A DNA stretch of 15,560 bases from CAYRFF01 sp964436125. Its GTDB lineage: Bacteria; Bacteroidota; Bacteroidia; Chitinophagales; Saprospiraceae. Of the stretch, positions 1 to 7,672 are shown in pieces (the first letter of the stretch is position 1; every line of letters begins with the position of its first letter). The notes under the pieces were generated by a model. That model saw nothing but the letters and a program-made list of their open reading frames with translations, searched no databases and was not told where the DNA came from. The stretch lies in assembly GCA_964436125.1 (NCBI GenBank), contig CAYTBT010000051.1:1-15560 (forward strand). The letters run 5' to 3'. The position numbers and the translations under genes were made by a program.

Positions 1-150
1 CTCGACCTAGTCCGCCGTAGGCGGAATGATGGGTTATGAATTATGGATGATGGATGATAGGTTACTATAATCTTCTTCAACAAAATTGAAACACTTAAAC
101 CATTTTTTCAACTCAGCTAATGGCTAATGGCTCCGCCGTAGGCGGAATGA

Positions 151-344
151 TGGATGATGGATTGCTTCAACCGTTCAACTTTACAAATCACACCTTTACG
201 ACTTTGCAATAAAAGCACATAACAAAATCATTTACAGCACTCAGCCAAGAGCTAATGGCCAATGGCTAAAGGCTGAGGTCTCAAGGCGAGACTACGAGCT
301 CAGCTTGCTGAGTGAGATAGCTCGACCTAGTCCGCCGTAGGCGG
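151..344 (+). repeat. Long direct repeat, copy 1
   Basis: This copy matches 364-556 almost base for base. I count four substitutions and one single-base deletion in the second copy. Its last 75 bases (269-343) are also identical, in inverted orientation, to 15429-15503. It keeps all the palindromes of the unit intact, so it looks like the better preserved copy. Confidence 0.9.
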
Positions 345-363
345 AATGATGGGTTATGAATTA

Positions 364-556
364 TGGATGATGGATTGCTTCAACCGTTCAACTTTACAAA
401 TCACACCTTTACGACTTTGCAATAAAAGCACATAACAAAATCATTTACAGCACTCAGCCAAGAGCTAATGGCCAATGGCTAAAGGTTGAGGCCTCAAGGC
501 GAGACTACGAGCTCAGCTTGCGAGTGAGATAGCTCGGCCTAGTCCGACGTAGGCGT
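364..556 (+). repeat. Long direct repeat, copy 2 (slightly decayed)
   Basis: This is the second copy of 151-344. A one-base deletion near 520 breaks the CTCAGC/GCTGAG hairpin. A C-to-A change near 546 breaks the TCCGCC/GGCGGA hairpin. Unlike copy 1, its right flank (GTGATTTAGGTTGAGG...) continues to match the inverted right-end copy, so the three copies together define a longer ancestral element. Confidence 0.88.
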
Positions 557-612
557 GATTTAGGTTGAGGCTAAGGTTGAGGTTGAGGCGCCTTCACTAC
601 TCTCGCATTATG

Positions 613-1386
613 CTAGCTCAAGGAAAACCAGGCAATAAGTATTGCTGCTGAGATAGATGCGTTCAGGCTTTCCATTTCCGTTTCTCCCGGGATTGATATC
701 AGCTCCATTCCGGGTAATTTAATCCTTACGCCGTGACTCTCACTGCCGATAACAAGAAGAAACTCTTCTTCCGTCTTGTTTCCGTCCAGCAACTGAATAT
801 CTTTAATACTTTTTCCATTCATATCCGCTGCATAAACATGCGAATATCGCTTAATATAACTTTCATCCTGCAGCTCTTCTTCTCCGATAGTATCGATAGC
901 TTGTCGCCATATACTACCCATACTTGCCCGAATGACCTTTTCATTGGTCATATCAACCGAGTCGGGTGACAGAAATAACTGCCTCACCCCAAACCAGTCA
1001 CAGGTCCGGATAATCGATCCGAGGTTGCCCGGATCCTTTATGCCATCGAGATAAACTGACAAAAATCCCGTTCTTTCTTTCCGGTTGAAAATAGAGAAAT
1101 CAACAACGGCAAGTACTCCTTCCGGCGAGACTTGCCCACTTAGACTTTTATACTCAGCCGTGGATATCTCATATACTTCCGCTCCAGGAAATTCCATCAG
1201 ACGACCACTTGCTTTTAAATCCGCGGCAAGGCATATAAAAGCGATATGTGAGCTATATGACCGGTACAATTCCTCGACAATTTTAATACCTTCAGCAATA
1301 CATTGTCGGTATCGCATCCGATTTTTTTGCCTATGTAAGGCTCTGATTCTCGTTTTCTTTGCCTTTGATAAATTCTCTGTCATCAT
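613..1386 (-). CDS. TrmH-family (SPOUT) RNA 2'-O-methyltransferase
   Basis: The 257-residue protein is probably a SAM-dependent tRNA or rRNA ribose 2'-O-methyltransferase acting in the cytoplasm. The three SPOUT motifs are visible. Motif 1 is DPGNLGSIIRTCDWFG (118-133), with the conserved Asn121 and Arg127. Motif 2 is LLVIGSESHG (210-219), with Glu216. Motif 3 is ISIPGETEMESLNASISAAI (230-249), the knot loop that binds SAM. The basic N-terminal part (to about residue 100) resembles the substrate-binding domain of the RlmB/TsnR group. Two ATG codons stand in tandem at the start, so the protein may begin at residue 2. The gene is transcribed alone, 186 bases beyond the T9SS operon terminator. 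The exact RNA target cannot be read from the sequence, so I give no symbol. Confidence 0.9.
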   Translation of the reverse strand: MMTENLSKAKKTRIRALHRQKNRMRYRQCIAEGIKIVEELYRSYSSHIAFICLAADLKASGRLMEFPGAEVYEISTAEYKSLSGQVSPEGVLAVVDFSIFNRKERTGFLSVYLDGIKDPGNLGSIIRTCDWFGVRQLFLSPDSVDMTNEKVIRASMGSIWRQAIDTIGEEELQDESYIKRYSHVYAADMNGKSIKDIQLLDGNKTEEEFLLVIGSESHGVRIKLPGMELISIPGETEMESLNASISAAILIAWFSLS

Positions 1387-1481
1387 AACTCGCGATCCGC
1401 GCCTTCAATACAAGGAATTCCGATTCCATTGTTTAAATTACAACCCGTAGCCATAGTTTATCCTATTACTCGAGCTCTTAT

Positions 1482-1497
1482 TTAGCTTCCACAAATG
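1482..1497 (-). repeat. Dispersed 16-base motif CATTTGTGGAAGCTAA
   Basis: This copy lies 96-111 bases upstream of the methyltransferase start, in the gene-free stretch between that gene and the T9SS terminator. The same 16 bases occur on the minus strand at 10683-10698 upstream of rbfA. Related copies (CATTTGCGTAAGCTrA) are at 10161-10176 and 10245-10260. The function is unknown. Confidence 0.7.
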
Positions 1498-1571
1498 CCT
1501 TTCAAGCTCCACAGCTCTCTCTCCTATATCCAGACTTAACATATACTTTGCACTTTCAGCATTGAAATCAT

Positions 1572-1613
1572 TAAAAAAAAAGCTCCATTGAATTTCCTTC
1601 CAATGGAGCTTTT
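1572..1613 (-). terminator. Intrinsic terminator of the T9SS operon
   Basis: Read on the minus strand, a perfect 13-base-pair stem (1578-1590 with 1601-1613, core AGCTCCATTG/CAATGGAGCT) with a ten-base loop is followed by a run of U (the complement of 1572-1580). It starts 23 bases after the gldN stop codon. This is a textbook rho-independent terminator. Because the A/T runs are symmetric it might also work weakly on the plus strand. Confidence 0.92.
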
Positions 1614-1635
1614 ACATATAGTTAATCCATAAAGA

Positions 1636-2529
1636 TTAATATGACCAGAAATCTTGTTCCATATTAAACAATCTTTCTTCAATTTCCCGAGAAGCATAAA
1701 GCATCTCAATTGGGTTTTTCTCATACTTAATGTCGAGTCGCGTATCGCGCACATTGGTCGTTTTATAGATAAAACTAGCAAATTTCCGTGCATCAAACAT
1801 ATCTGCCCACGACATTGTCGCAGAATCATTAAATGCGTTGAAGACGGGATAATCATTCAAGTATTCTCTAGCCTGGTTGAAATTCACCCAGAACATCGGT
1901 ACCTCTCTTAAGAAATTGCCATTATCGTCCAATACAATCCGCACAGGACTGATACCCAGCACTCTTACACGCATACGTGAAGTTTCCTTATCAAAGTACC
2001 ATACTTCCTTCACACGGTATTTTTTAATAAGCTCAGGATTAAATTCGTTGACGACAGGAACCCATACTTCCGTCTGAGTTTCAGGGTCCACTCGTTTAAC
2101 CGTATCACGGAGATTTAGCTTGGACATTATTTCTTCATAGGTCTGTGCAAGCTTAAAATCCTGATCGATAAAGGCAACGATATTCCCTTTTTCAACTTCC
2201 TCAAGAAGGATACTTACAAGAGGTTTCTTTCTATATGAAAAAGGTGCATTAATTTTCTGCCGTGCATCGATAATTCTCCAGATTTTCTTTGACCAAGGCA
2301 CATCGGCATCACGAGGATTATCATAAGGCAGCAGGCGACTCTCTTTGATGAGTTTATGCTCCACAATACCATTCATGAAATCACTTTCAGTAGTCACGGA
2401 AGAATCTTCAGGTTCTGTAACCACTTGGGCACCTGATTCAGTAATTATCCCTTCGGGAACCTGCGCATAAGCAGCATTCACAAGGCAGACAAAAACAAAA
2501 ACACCGCATATTTTTAACAAATTATCCAT
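1636..2529 (-). CDS. gldN: T9SS ring subunit GldN/PorN
   Basis: The 297-residue protein begins with a Sec signal peptide (about residues 1-22, a hydrophobic stretch ending AAYAQ) and is therefore periplasmic. Recognition rests on the family-like central region (ADVPWSKKIWRIIDARQKIN, about 75-94), on the body of the protein, and on its place as last gene after gldM. In the family, GldN/PorN binds the lipoprotein GldK/PorK to form the large ring under the outer membrane and contacts the periplasmic part of GldM. The gene follows gldM by only 18 bases and is closed by a strong terminator, so it is the last gene of the operon. The start chosen is the only one that supplies a signal peptide. Confidence 0.93.
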   Translation of the reverse strand: MDNLLKICGVFVFVCLVNAAYAQVPEGIITESGAQVVTEPEDSSVTTESDFMNGIVEHKLIKESRLLPYDNPRDADVPWSKKIWRIIDARQKINAPFSYRKKPLVSILLEEVEKGNIVAFIDQDFKLAQTYEEIMSKLNLRDTVKRVDPETQTEVWVPVVNEFNPELIKKYRVKEVWYFDKETSRMRVRVLGISPVRIVLDDNGNFLREVPMFWVNFNQAREYLNDYPVFNAFNDSATMSWADMFDARKFASFIYKTTNVRDTRLDIKYEKNPIEMLYASREIEERLFNMEQDFWSY

Positions 2530-2547
2530 CTTTGCTTATTATTTCAA

Positions 2548-4080
2548 TTATTGAATGTTTACAACCATTGAAGGTAATTTCCGCGATACTTTATCTCCCG
2601 GGCATCGCGTCTTAATCTGTTCATAAGAATACCTATCACCCGGTTGTGCTTTACTAACGAGTCTTTTAGCCTCTCCAGTATATATTTCATCGGTACATTT
2701 AGCCGTCAATGGATCACCACCACGTGGGATATAGACGAGCAAGTAACTTACGATATCACACTGAGCATCAAATTCAAAGTCTTTCAACTTGGCATAAATA
2801 CCTGTCTGAGCTTTAAATGCTCCAGTACCGAAGCCACCACCGGATTTTCCACCGATCATCGGAACTGGATCCGGAATACGTTTAACACGGAATTTCTTAA
2901 CCGTATTGGGCAATCCTCCACCGGAAATATTAATCTTGGCTATACCTGGAGTCGTTACTCTAGCGGTATAACTTGCACCGCCATTATGTGTAAGTGAAAT
3001 ACCACCACCTGAACCAGAGACATTCAAGGCATTGGATGAAACACCCGCAGCAGAAATTGTCATCGGGTTATCGACACCGATATACAAGACATTCATTTTA
3101 TCCGCAGAAACAGATACAGACCGTGTTCCCACTTCATACTCATAAACTTGTTCATCTTCGGTTACTTCACCTGTTACCGGATTAGTAATAAGGACTTTGG
3201 CCGTATATTTTTTAATACCGGTAGAACTCGGTGTAGCTTTATATGTAGCAACACCATCTTCAATCGGCAACTCACGACCATTTACAAATATCTGTAGTCC
3301 TTCAACGGTTTTAGATGTAGCCGTCATAAAGACCTCGGTTTCAAATGTCTCACCGAGAATAATATAAGATTTCTTGGGAGAAGAAACAACCTTATAATTA
3401 TCGAAGACAATCTGTTTACCACCGATAATTTCCAGGTATTTATTAAATACAACTGACTCCGATGCCTTGGCATCATTCTTGAATTTCACAAGAATCGGCA
3501 AAACAGCCTTCAGGGGCATTTGACGGAAGTTAAAATCAGCCCAAGACACTTTATCTTCACTTTCTTTCCATGTTTCATCATCAATATGCAGAGGAAGTTT
3601 CTGTGCAATCTCACCCTGCAGTGAATCGGGAACGAGCTGGAGAAATTTCTCTCTCGTTTCCAGAATTTTAGCCTTCAATTTTTCACCATAACCTTTATCA
3701 ACGAGATATCGGGTAGTGATATTCTTATTCTTCTTCCCTGCGAGTTCACCTTCTTCTGTATATCCACCGGATTTCACAATCATGTGGTTGGATATGCTAT
3801 CAATAAATGAAACAAGGCTTTCCGATACAGCTTTCACTTCGGGAATCTTGTCCACGTATTGCTGATACGCTTCCGGATCTTTCTCAGCGTTTTTCTTAAT
3901 AGCGGCGACTACGGCTTTAATATTTTGATCTAGCGCTTCATTAGATTCTTCAAGGCCACGTTGAACAATATCAAAGGCATTAAAGATCTCCGCCGATACG
4001 TTTAAGGCAAGCATAGCAGTTAACACAAGATACATAATGTTAATCATCACCTGCCTCGGTTCCTTAGGAATTCCTGACAT
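2548..4080 (-). CDS. gldM: T9SS motor subunit GldM/PorM
   Basis: The 510-residue protein has a short cytoplasmic N-terminus, one transmembrane helix (about 12-30, within MINIMYLVLTAMLALNVSAE) and a long periplasmic part. The N-terminal sequence MSGIPKEPRQ followed by this helix is the family's strongest signature. The periplasmic part starts with a helical domain (to about 200) followed by beta-rich domains with many Gly/Ser turns, matching the known four-domain dimeric shaft. GldM forms the inner-membrane proton-driven motor with GldL and transmits rotation or torque to the GldK-GldN ring. The gene sits 40 bases after gldL and 18 bases before gldN. The length is close to the usual size of about 510-520 residues. 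Confidence 0.95.
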   Translation of the reverse strand: MSGIPKEPRQVMINIMYLVLTAMLALNVSAEIFNAFDIVQRGLEESNEALDQNIKAVVAAIKKNAEKDPEAYQQYVDKIPEVKAVSESLVSFIDSISNHMIVKSGGYTEEGELAGKKNKNITTRYLVDKGYGEKLKAKILETREKFLQLVPDSLQGEIAQKLPLHIDDETWKESEDKVSWADFNFRQMPLKAVLPILVKFKNDAKASESVVFNKYLEIIGGKQIVFDNYKVVSSPKKSYIILGETFETEVFMTATSKTVEGLQIFVNGRELPIEDGVATYKATPSSTGIKKYTAKVLITNPVTGEVTEDEQVYEYEVGTRSVSVSADKMNVLYIGVDNPMTISAAGVSSNALNVSGSGGGISLTHNGGASYTARVTTPGIAKINISGGGLPNTVKKFRVKRIPDPVPMIGGKSGGGFGTGAFKAQTGIYAKLKDFEFDAQCDIVSYLLVYIPRGGDPLTAKCTDEIYTGEAKRLVSKAQPGDRYSYEQIKTRCPGDKVSRKLPSMVVNIQ

Positions 4081-4120
4081 AATTTTACTTTTTTATGTTA
4101 TAAATAGGGCTTTCTTGTGC

Positions 4121-4720
4121 TTAAGACTTAGCCTGTGGATTCATTGCGGAAAGAATATTTCCATAAACTCCATTGAGTGAGCTCAGATTGGTATTAAGCT
4201 TCTTGAGCTGCTTACTATACTTCTTGGAGTCGTCCACTGAACTACTCATAACTTCCATTGCTTCGTTCATCTTGGAATAAAAGCTGTTCATCTGCTTAAT
4301 CTGATCTCCGGTCTTGGAGAAATCAACTTCTTGCAATGCTTTTAATGAACCGAGGCTCTTGGACATAGATTGTAATTCGGTAAGCATGCCACCGAGTTTA
4401 TTTTCAACAACCTCGCCATTGAGGGGCTTGGACATGCCTTCACCGGCAGCACCACCACCTGCAGTAATCGGTTTAATATTGGACTTATATTGATCGAGTC
4501 CCGGGTACAACTTTTCCCAGTAATATTCCTTATCCGGACCGATAATACCTAAGAAAAGGAAAAGGAATGCTTCCGTACACAATCCGAGGGTAAGCATGAT
4601 TGTACCACCTTCCCAAGATTCGATTTTGAATAATGCTCCGAGCATCACCACCGATGCACCGATACCGATAACAAAATTTCTGAAATATCTGAACCAATTA
4701 GTATGAACTATTGACGCCAT
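4121..4720 (-). CDS. gldL: T9SS motor subunit GldL/PorL
   Basis: The 199-residue inner-membrane protein has two adjacent transmembrane helices (about 15-31 and 41-60) joined by a short turn (KIESWEGG, 32-39). Glu50 lies in the middle of helix 2. In the family an acidic residue at this place is needed for proton flow, and Lys32 at the end of helix 1 fits the conserved basic position. The C-terminal cytoplasmic part (about 100-190) is predicted to be helical or coiled-coil. GldL forms a pentamer around two GldM helices. The protein is near the short end for the family: Flavobacterium GldL is slightly longer and Porphyromonas PorL much longer. It follows gldK after an unusually long 176-base gap that contains a hairpin. 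Confidence 0.94.
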   Translation of the reverse strand: MASIVHTNWFRYFRNFVIGIGASVVMLGALFKIESWEGGTIMLTLGLCTEAFLFLFLGIIGPDKEYYWEKLYPGLDQYKSNIKPITAGGGAAGEGMSKPLNGEVVENKLGGMLTELQSMSKSLGSLKALQEVDFSKTGDQIKQMNSFYSKMNEAMEVMSSSVDDSKKYSKQLKKLNTNLSSLNGVYGNILSAMNPQAKS

Positions 4721-4767
4721 AATGAATGATTAAATTTAATATTAGTTAACAATGATGTAATGATTTT

Positions 4768-4809
4768 ACTTGCCCTATAACACTTATTTACAAAGTGTTA
4801 TTGTCAAGT
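4768..4809 (-). other. Long imperfect hairpin between gldK and gldL
   Basis: An inner nine-base-pair stem (ATAACACTT, 4777-4785, with AAGTGTTAT, 4793-4801) has a seven-base loop. It is extended by an outer five-base-pair stem (ACTTG, 4768-4772, with CAAGT, 4805-4809) across a small internal loop. No U-run follows on the minus strand, so it is not a standard terminator. It sits inside an operon gap and would be present in the mRNA. It could be a processing, stability or partial-attenuation element, which is inference. Confidence 0.6.
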
Positions 4810-4896
4810 ACTTTCTTCTTTAAAATGTGATTAATTCTGTGATTAAAAGCTTGTTCACTTTCTATCGATAGACAGAGTCTCGTTGATGTTTATGTC

Positions 4897-6132
4897 TTAA
4901 TCATCTAGGGTTCTCCCGAGATAAGTCAACACGCATCTAAATCCGATGTAGGACTTTGTCGTATCTTGATATTCCCAAGAACGCGTTCCGTTCTGAATGT
5001 AATATGCAATGTCTTTCCATGAACCACCTCTTATTACTTTTCTCTTATATGCTATAGGATCATCATCCTTGGCATCATATTTAATATCCGGATTCATATC
5101 GTGAATATATTCATAAGCATTTTCCTGATATGCGGTTATTGTCCATTCTGCGACATTACCTGCCATATTATAAAGGCCATAATCATTGGGATTATATGCG
5201 TATGCATTCACGGTCTTGGCACCACCATCTTCACGATAGTCGCCCCTTCCGGGCTTAAAGTTTGCCAGGAGGCAACCTTTGGAGTTTCTAGCATAATAGC
5301 CTCCCCAAGGGAACGGGACCATATCGTGTCCACCTCTCGCTGCGTATTCAAACTCCCACTCGGTAGGCAAGCGGAAATTCTCAGTATTTGGCTGATCTTT
5401 CATGTGTGTATTCCAGAGATTGGTTCTCCAGTAGCAAAATGCCCTTGCCATATCCCAGTTCACTCCTACTACCGGATAATCATCAAATGCCGGATGCCAG
5501 AAATAATTCCTCGCCATCGGTTCATTATAGGAATATGCAAAGTCTCTTACCCAAACCAGTGTATCGGGGTAAATCGGTGTTTCTTCCTCGTGAATTAATT
5601 CACTATTGGGAATCTCCGGATGATTAGCTGCCTTCTTTAAGTCAATCCACTTAAATTTATACACGAGTTTATCCTTATTAAAAGTTCTCCTGCCATATAA
5701 AGACTCATCCGCTGTTATAAACAAGCCATTTAAGGCTTCGTCGCTATAATCTATAGGAAGTGTCCAGTCAATACTCGTATTTCCATATTGATCTTCTTCA
5801 AAGTGATCGAGGTAAACATGAGCAATGGAATCTTTCACCCAATAGACAAATTGCCTATACTCATTATTGGTGATTTCCGTATCATCCATAAAAAACCCGT
5901 TAATGGTTATTGCCTTGGGTCTGTTATTGGAAGTATTAAATATACTATTGGAACTCTGCCCCACGTGGGTAAAGCCAGATGGTATGTACACCATTCCATA
6001 TGGATTAATTCCATTCCAGTCAGGCCTGTCCTGCACGCCGTACAATTGGCCTACTTCATTGCTTCCACATGAACCCAATCCCATGGATAAAGCCAGTAAA
6101 CAAATTACGATTAGTTGTGATGATCTTTTCAT
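4897..6132 (-). CDS. gldK: T9SS ring lipoprotein GldK/PorK
   Basis: The 411-residue lipoprotein has a signal peptide and lipobox LGSC with lipidated Cys22. The remainder is a formylglycine-generating-enzyme/sulfatase-modifying (FGE) fold: FMDDTEITNNEYRQF (81-95), RLPTEWEFEYAARGG (254-268), NVAEWT (326-331), VIRGGSW (366-372) and GFRC (397-400). In the T9SS this fold is structural. GldK is anchored in the outer membrane and forms the periplasmic ring with GldN. Its position between porP and gldL separates it from genuine FGE-like enzymes. An insertion of roughly 100 residues between about 100 and 215 departs from a minimal FGE fold. The 200-base gap before it and the 176-base gap after it suggest some independent control of expression. 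Confidence 0.95.
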   Translation of the reverse strand: MKRSSQLIVICLLALSMGLGSCGSNEVGQLYGVQDRPDWNGINPYGMVYIPSGFTHVGQSSNSIFNTSNNRPKAITINGFFMDDTEITNNEYRQFVYWVKDSIAHVYLDHFEEDQYGNTSIDWTLPIDYSDEALNGLFITADESLYGRRTFNKDKLVYKFKWIDLKKAANHPEIPNSELIHEEETPIYPDTLVWVRDFAYSYNEPMARNYFWHPAFDDYPVVGVNWDMARAFCYWRTNLWNTHMKDQPNTENFRLPTEWEFEYAARGGHDMVPFPWGGYYARNSKGCLLANFKPGRGDYREDGGAKTVNAYAYNPNDYGLYNMAGNVAEWTITAYQENAYEYIHDMNPDIKYDAKDDDPIAYKRKVIRGGSWKDIAYYIQNGTRSWEYQDTTKSYIGFRCVLTYLGRTLDD

Positions 6133-6168
6133 AATTTCAACTCCTTTTTAATAATCAAGGATTTTTAG

Positions 6169-6187
6169 AGCCGTAAATTTAACGGCT
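6169..6187. other. Short hairpin upstream of gldK
   Basis: AGCCGT (6169-6174) and ACGGCT (6182-6187) form a six-base-pair stem with the loop AAATTTA. It lies 37-55 bases upstream of the gldK start, inside the porP-gldK gap. It has no U-run and could be a 5'-leader structure. Evidence is weak. Confidence 0.35.
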
Positions 6188-6332
6188 TTCAGCTAATAAA
6201 AAAATATTTTTCAACAATTATCTCTTTAATGTAGTTTTTCCGTCATCTTTTAACTGAACGATGCGACTTAACTGATATTGCATCTCTACTTTAAAGAAAC
6301 TTCTCCCTTCCCTTGCCTTCAGATGGCAAAAA

Positions 6333-7343
6333 CTATTCCACATATCGAGGATTATATATTATCCTCGGTAAAACACTTGTCCCGACTGGGCCACCCAGTG
6401 TATATTTTATTGCTATCTCATGAGAACCGCTACTCACCTCTGCCAAGGCGGATAAACCTATCCCATATTGATATATAAATTTAAAGTGCTTGTTCAAGCT
6501 GAATCCTGCATGGATACCCAGTTGATCAAATGTCCGGGGACTATACCCGCGCAACTCAACTCCTACTTGATATTTATTCCGATATTTATAACTGAAGCCA
6601 ATCTGCGATTGCAAAGTTACAAAATCACTTTCAACTATTAAAGTCGTATGGGCACTCGCCTCTTCAGATAGCTTGACATTATAGCTTCCGGCGATTGTTA
6701 AAATACCAGCAGGAATATATCTCAATACACGTCCTACCTGAAAACCTGAATGATAAAAGCCATTATAACTTATCCCTATTGCATAACGCTTGCTCTGAAA
6801 CCACATTCCTGCATCGACACGCATTGCCGAGCTTGTTATATCCTTATTTGGCAAGAGTGGATCATTATGATTTATAATGCCATTCTCATAATTTCCTTCC
6901 TGCGCTATCAATTCACTTCCCTTAAATTCTAGTTGTTCATATAATGCTCTACCGCTTAGTGATATCAATCCTGCCGGCGTAGGAATCACATATCCGATAC
7001 TCCCACCAAATCTATTTATCGCTTCAACTCCGACATTGTCACTTTCATATAAAAAGCCGATCGTAGCATTCCAGCGATATATCGGAAGATGTCCCGATAA
7101 TAAATATTGAGTCGGACTTCCCGGAAGCGTATTCCACTGATTCCTATATTGTGCTATAAGCTCCAGGGTATTATTCATCCCGGCTGCTCCGGAGTTGTAA
7201 TAATACGGGTTCTCCTGTATCATTGTATACTCCGGCAACTGTTGCGATATTGCATTATTTTCAGACAGCATGAACACTATACTTAAGACGATTATATTTA
7301 TGTATGTATAATAAATCCTCAATTTTAACAGGCTCAATATCAT
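6333..7343 (-). CDS. porP: T9SS outer-membrane protein, PorP/SprF family
   Basis: The 336-residue protein has an N-terminal hydrophobic export signal (about 10-33) followed by the family's characteristic start (QLPEYTMIQENPYYYNSGAA, about 35-54, then RNQW near 67-70). The rest alternates polar and hydrophobic residues with many aromatic and Gly residues, as in an outer-membrane beta-barrel. PorP/SprF proteins are associated with the GldK-GldN ring and with anchoring of secreted or surface proteins. A position directly before gldKLMN matches porP of Porphyromonas rather than the many stand-alone SprF-like paralogues. The start gives a rather long signal region; a start at Met25 would leave too little hydrophobic sequence, so I keep the upstream one. 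It is probably the first undisputed gene of the operon. Confidence 0.9.
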   Translation of the reverse strand: MILSLLKLRIYYTYINIIVLSIVFMLSENNAISQQLPEYTMIQENPYYYNSGAAGMNNTLELIAQYRNQWNTLPGSPTQYLLSGHLPIYRWNATIGFLYESDNVGVEAINRFGGSIGYVIPTPAGLISLSGRALYEQLEFKGSELIAQEGNYENGIINHNDPLLPNKDITSSAMRVDAGMWFQSKRYAIGISYNGFYHSGFQVGRVLRYIPAGILTIAGSYNVKLSEEASAHTTLIVESDFVTLQSQIGFSYKYRNKYQVGVELRGYSPRTFDQLGIHAGFSLNKHFKFIYQYGIGLSALAEVSSGSHEIAIKYTLGGPVGTSVLPRIIYNPRYVE

Positions 7344-7427
7344 AAGAAAATTTAATTCTCAGTGTAATGATACGCATTCTTAAGAGACAATTAACATATT
7401 CAAGCGATTTTTATACATCATTAATAC

Positions 7428-7628
7428 CTAATCTGCGTTATACGTAGCTTTCATAATTAAATTATAATCCGATAAGCCCTTATCCCTGTAATCGCATATT
7501 ATAGAATCACCTTCTCTCGGAAGATAAGTTGAATCTATGACATACAGGGGCCATGGAGATACTTCTCTTGTTTCATCCGTTTCTATAGGAAGATATGGGC
7601 AGGCTGAATGCCTCTTTATCTCATACAC
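7428..7628 (-). CDS. Possible small protein upstream of porP (GTG start)
   Basis: This 66-codon ORF starts with GTG, because the first upstream in-frame codons include a stop (7632-7634) and no ATG precedes it. I do not recognise the product. It has two Cys (residues 9 and 45), no signal peptide and no membrane segment, and many Tyr, Asp and Pro residues. It sits 84 bases before porP, and a good TAnnTTTG box (7648-7655) lies 19 bases before its start. This would give a very short leader. It may therefore be a real small gene, a leader peptide of the T9SS operon, a remnant of a longer gene, or simply the operon's 5' untranslated region. Confidence 0.35.
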   Translation of the reverse strand: MYEIKRHSACPYLPIETDETREVSPWPLYVIDSTYLPREGDSIICDYRDKGLSDYNLIMKATYNAD

Positions 7629-7647
7629 ATTTTATCGAGCCTTAGGG

Positions 7648-7655
7648 CAAATGTA
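7648..7655 (-). promoter_or_regulatory. Promoter -7 box (TACATTTG), possible T9SS operon promoter
   Basis: On the minus strand TACATTTG fits the Bacteroidota -7 consensus TAnnTTTG exactly. It lies between the stop of the metallo-hydrolase gene (7673) and the small ORF ending at 7628, and no equally good box was seen directly before porP. No clear TTG was found at the expected -33 distance, so support is only partial. Confidence 0.5.
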
Positions 7656-7672
7656 TGTATAGCGCCGCACCT

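Larger units (their letters stand above)
1..592. repeat. Gene-free block of tandem palindrome-rich repeats
   Basis: No plausible gene lies here. The block is built from about three imperfect copies of one unit with a period of 213 bases. Bases 1-55 are identical to 321-375, and 151-344 match 364-556 with only a handful of changes. The unit holds several short palindromes: TCCGCC-GTA-GGCGGA (11-25, 132-146, 331-345), GTCTC-AAGGC-GAGAC, CTCAGC-TT-GCTGAG, and an outer CGAGCT...AGCTCG pair. It also contains short low-complexity runs based on ATGGATG and GCTAATGG. The block ends in a degenerate hexamer run (GAGGTT/AAGGTT, about 560-590). An inverted copy lies at 15381-15507. The unit is far too long, and the spacers too similar, for a CRISPR. 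No transposase is present. Confidence 0.9.

Noticed and set aside
1..592. CRISPR array
   Set aside because: The repeat period is about 213 bases, the copies are continuous without unique spacers, and no cas genes are present.
1085..1450. Plus-strand open frame of 121 codons over the methyltransferase gene
   Set aside because: It is antisense to SPOUT coding sequence, with no start signal or family resemblance.
5101..5598. Plus-strand open frame of 165 codons inside gldK
   Set aside because: It lies opposite a well-supported gldK and lacks any family-like sequence; it is a reading-frame shadow.
4897..6132. Formylglycine-generating enzyme (sulfatase activator)
   Set aside because: The fold is the same, but the lipoprotein signal and location between porP and gldL identify GldK.
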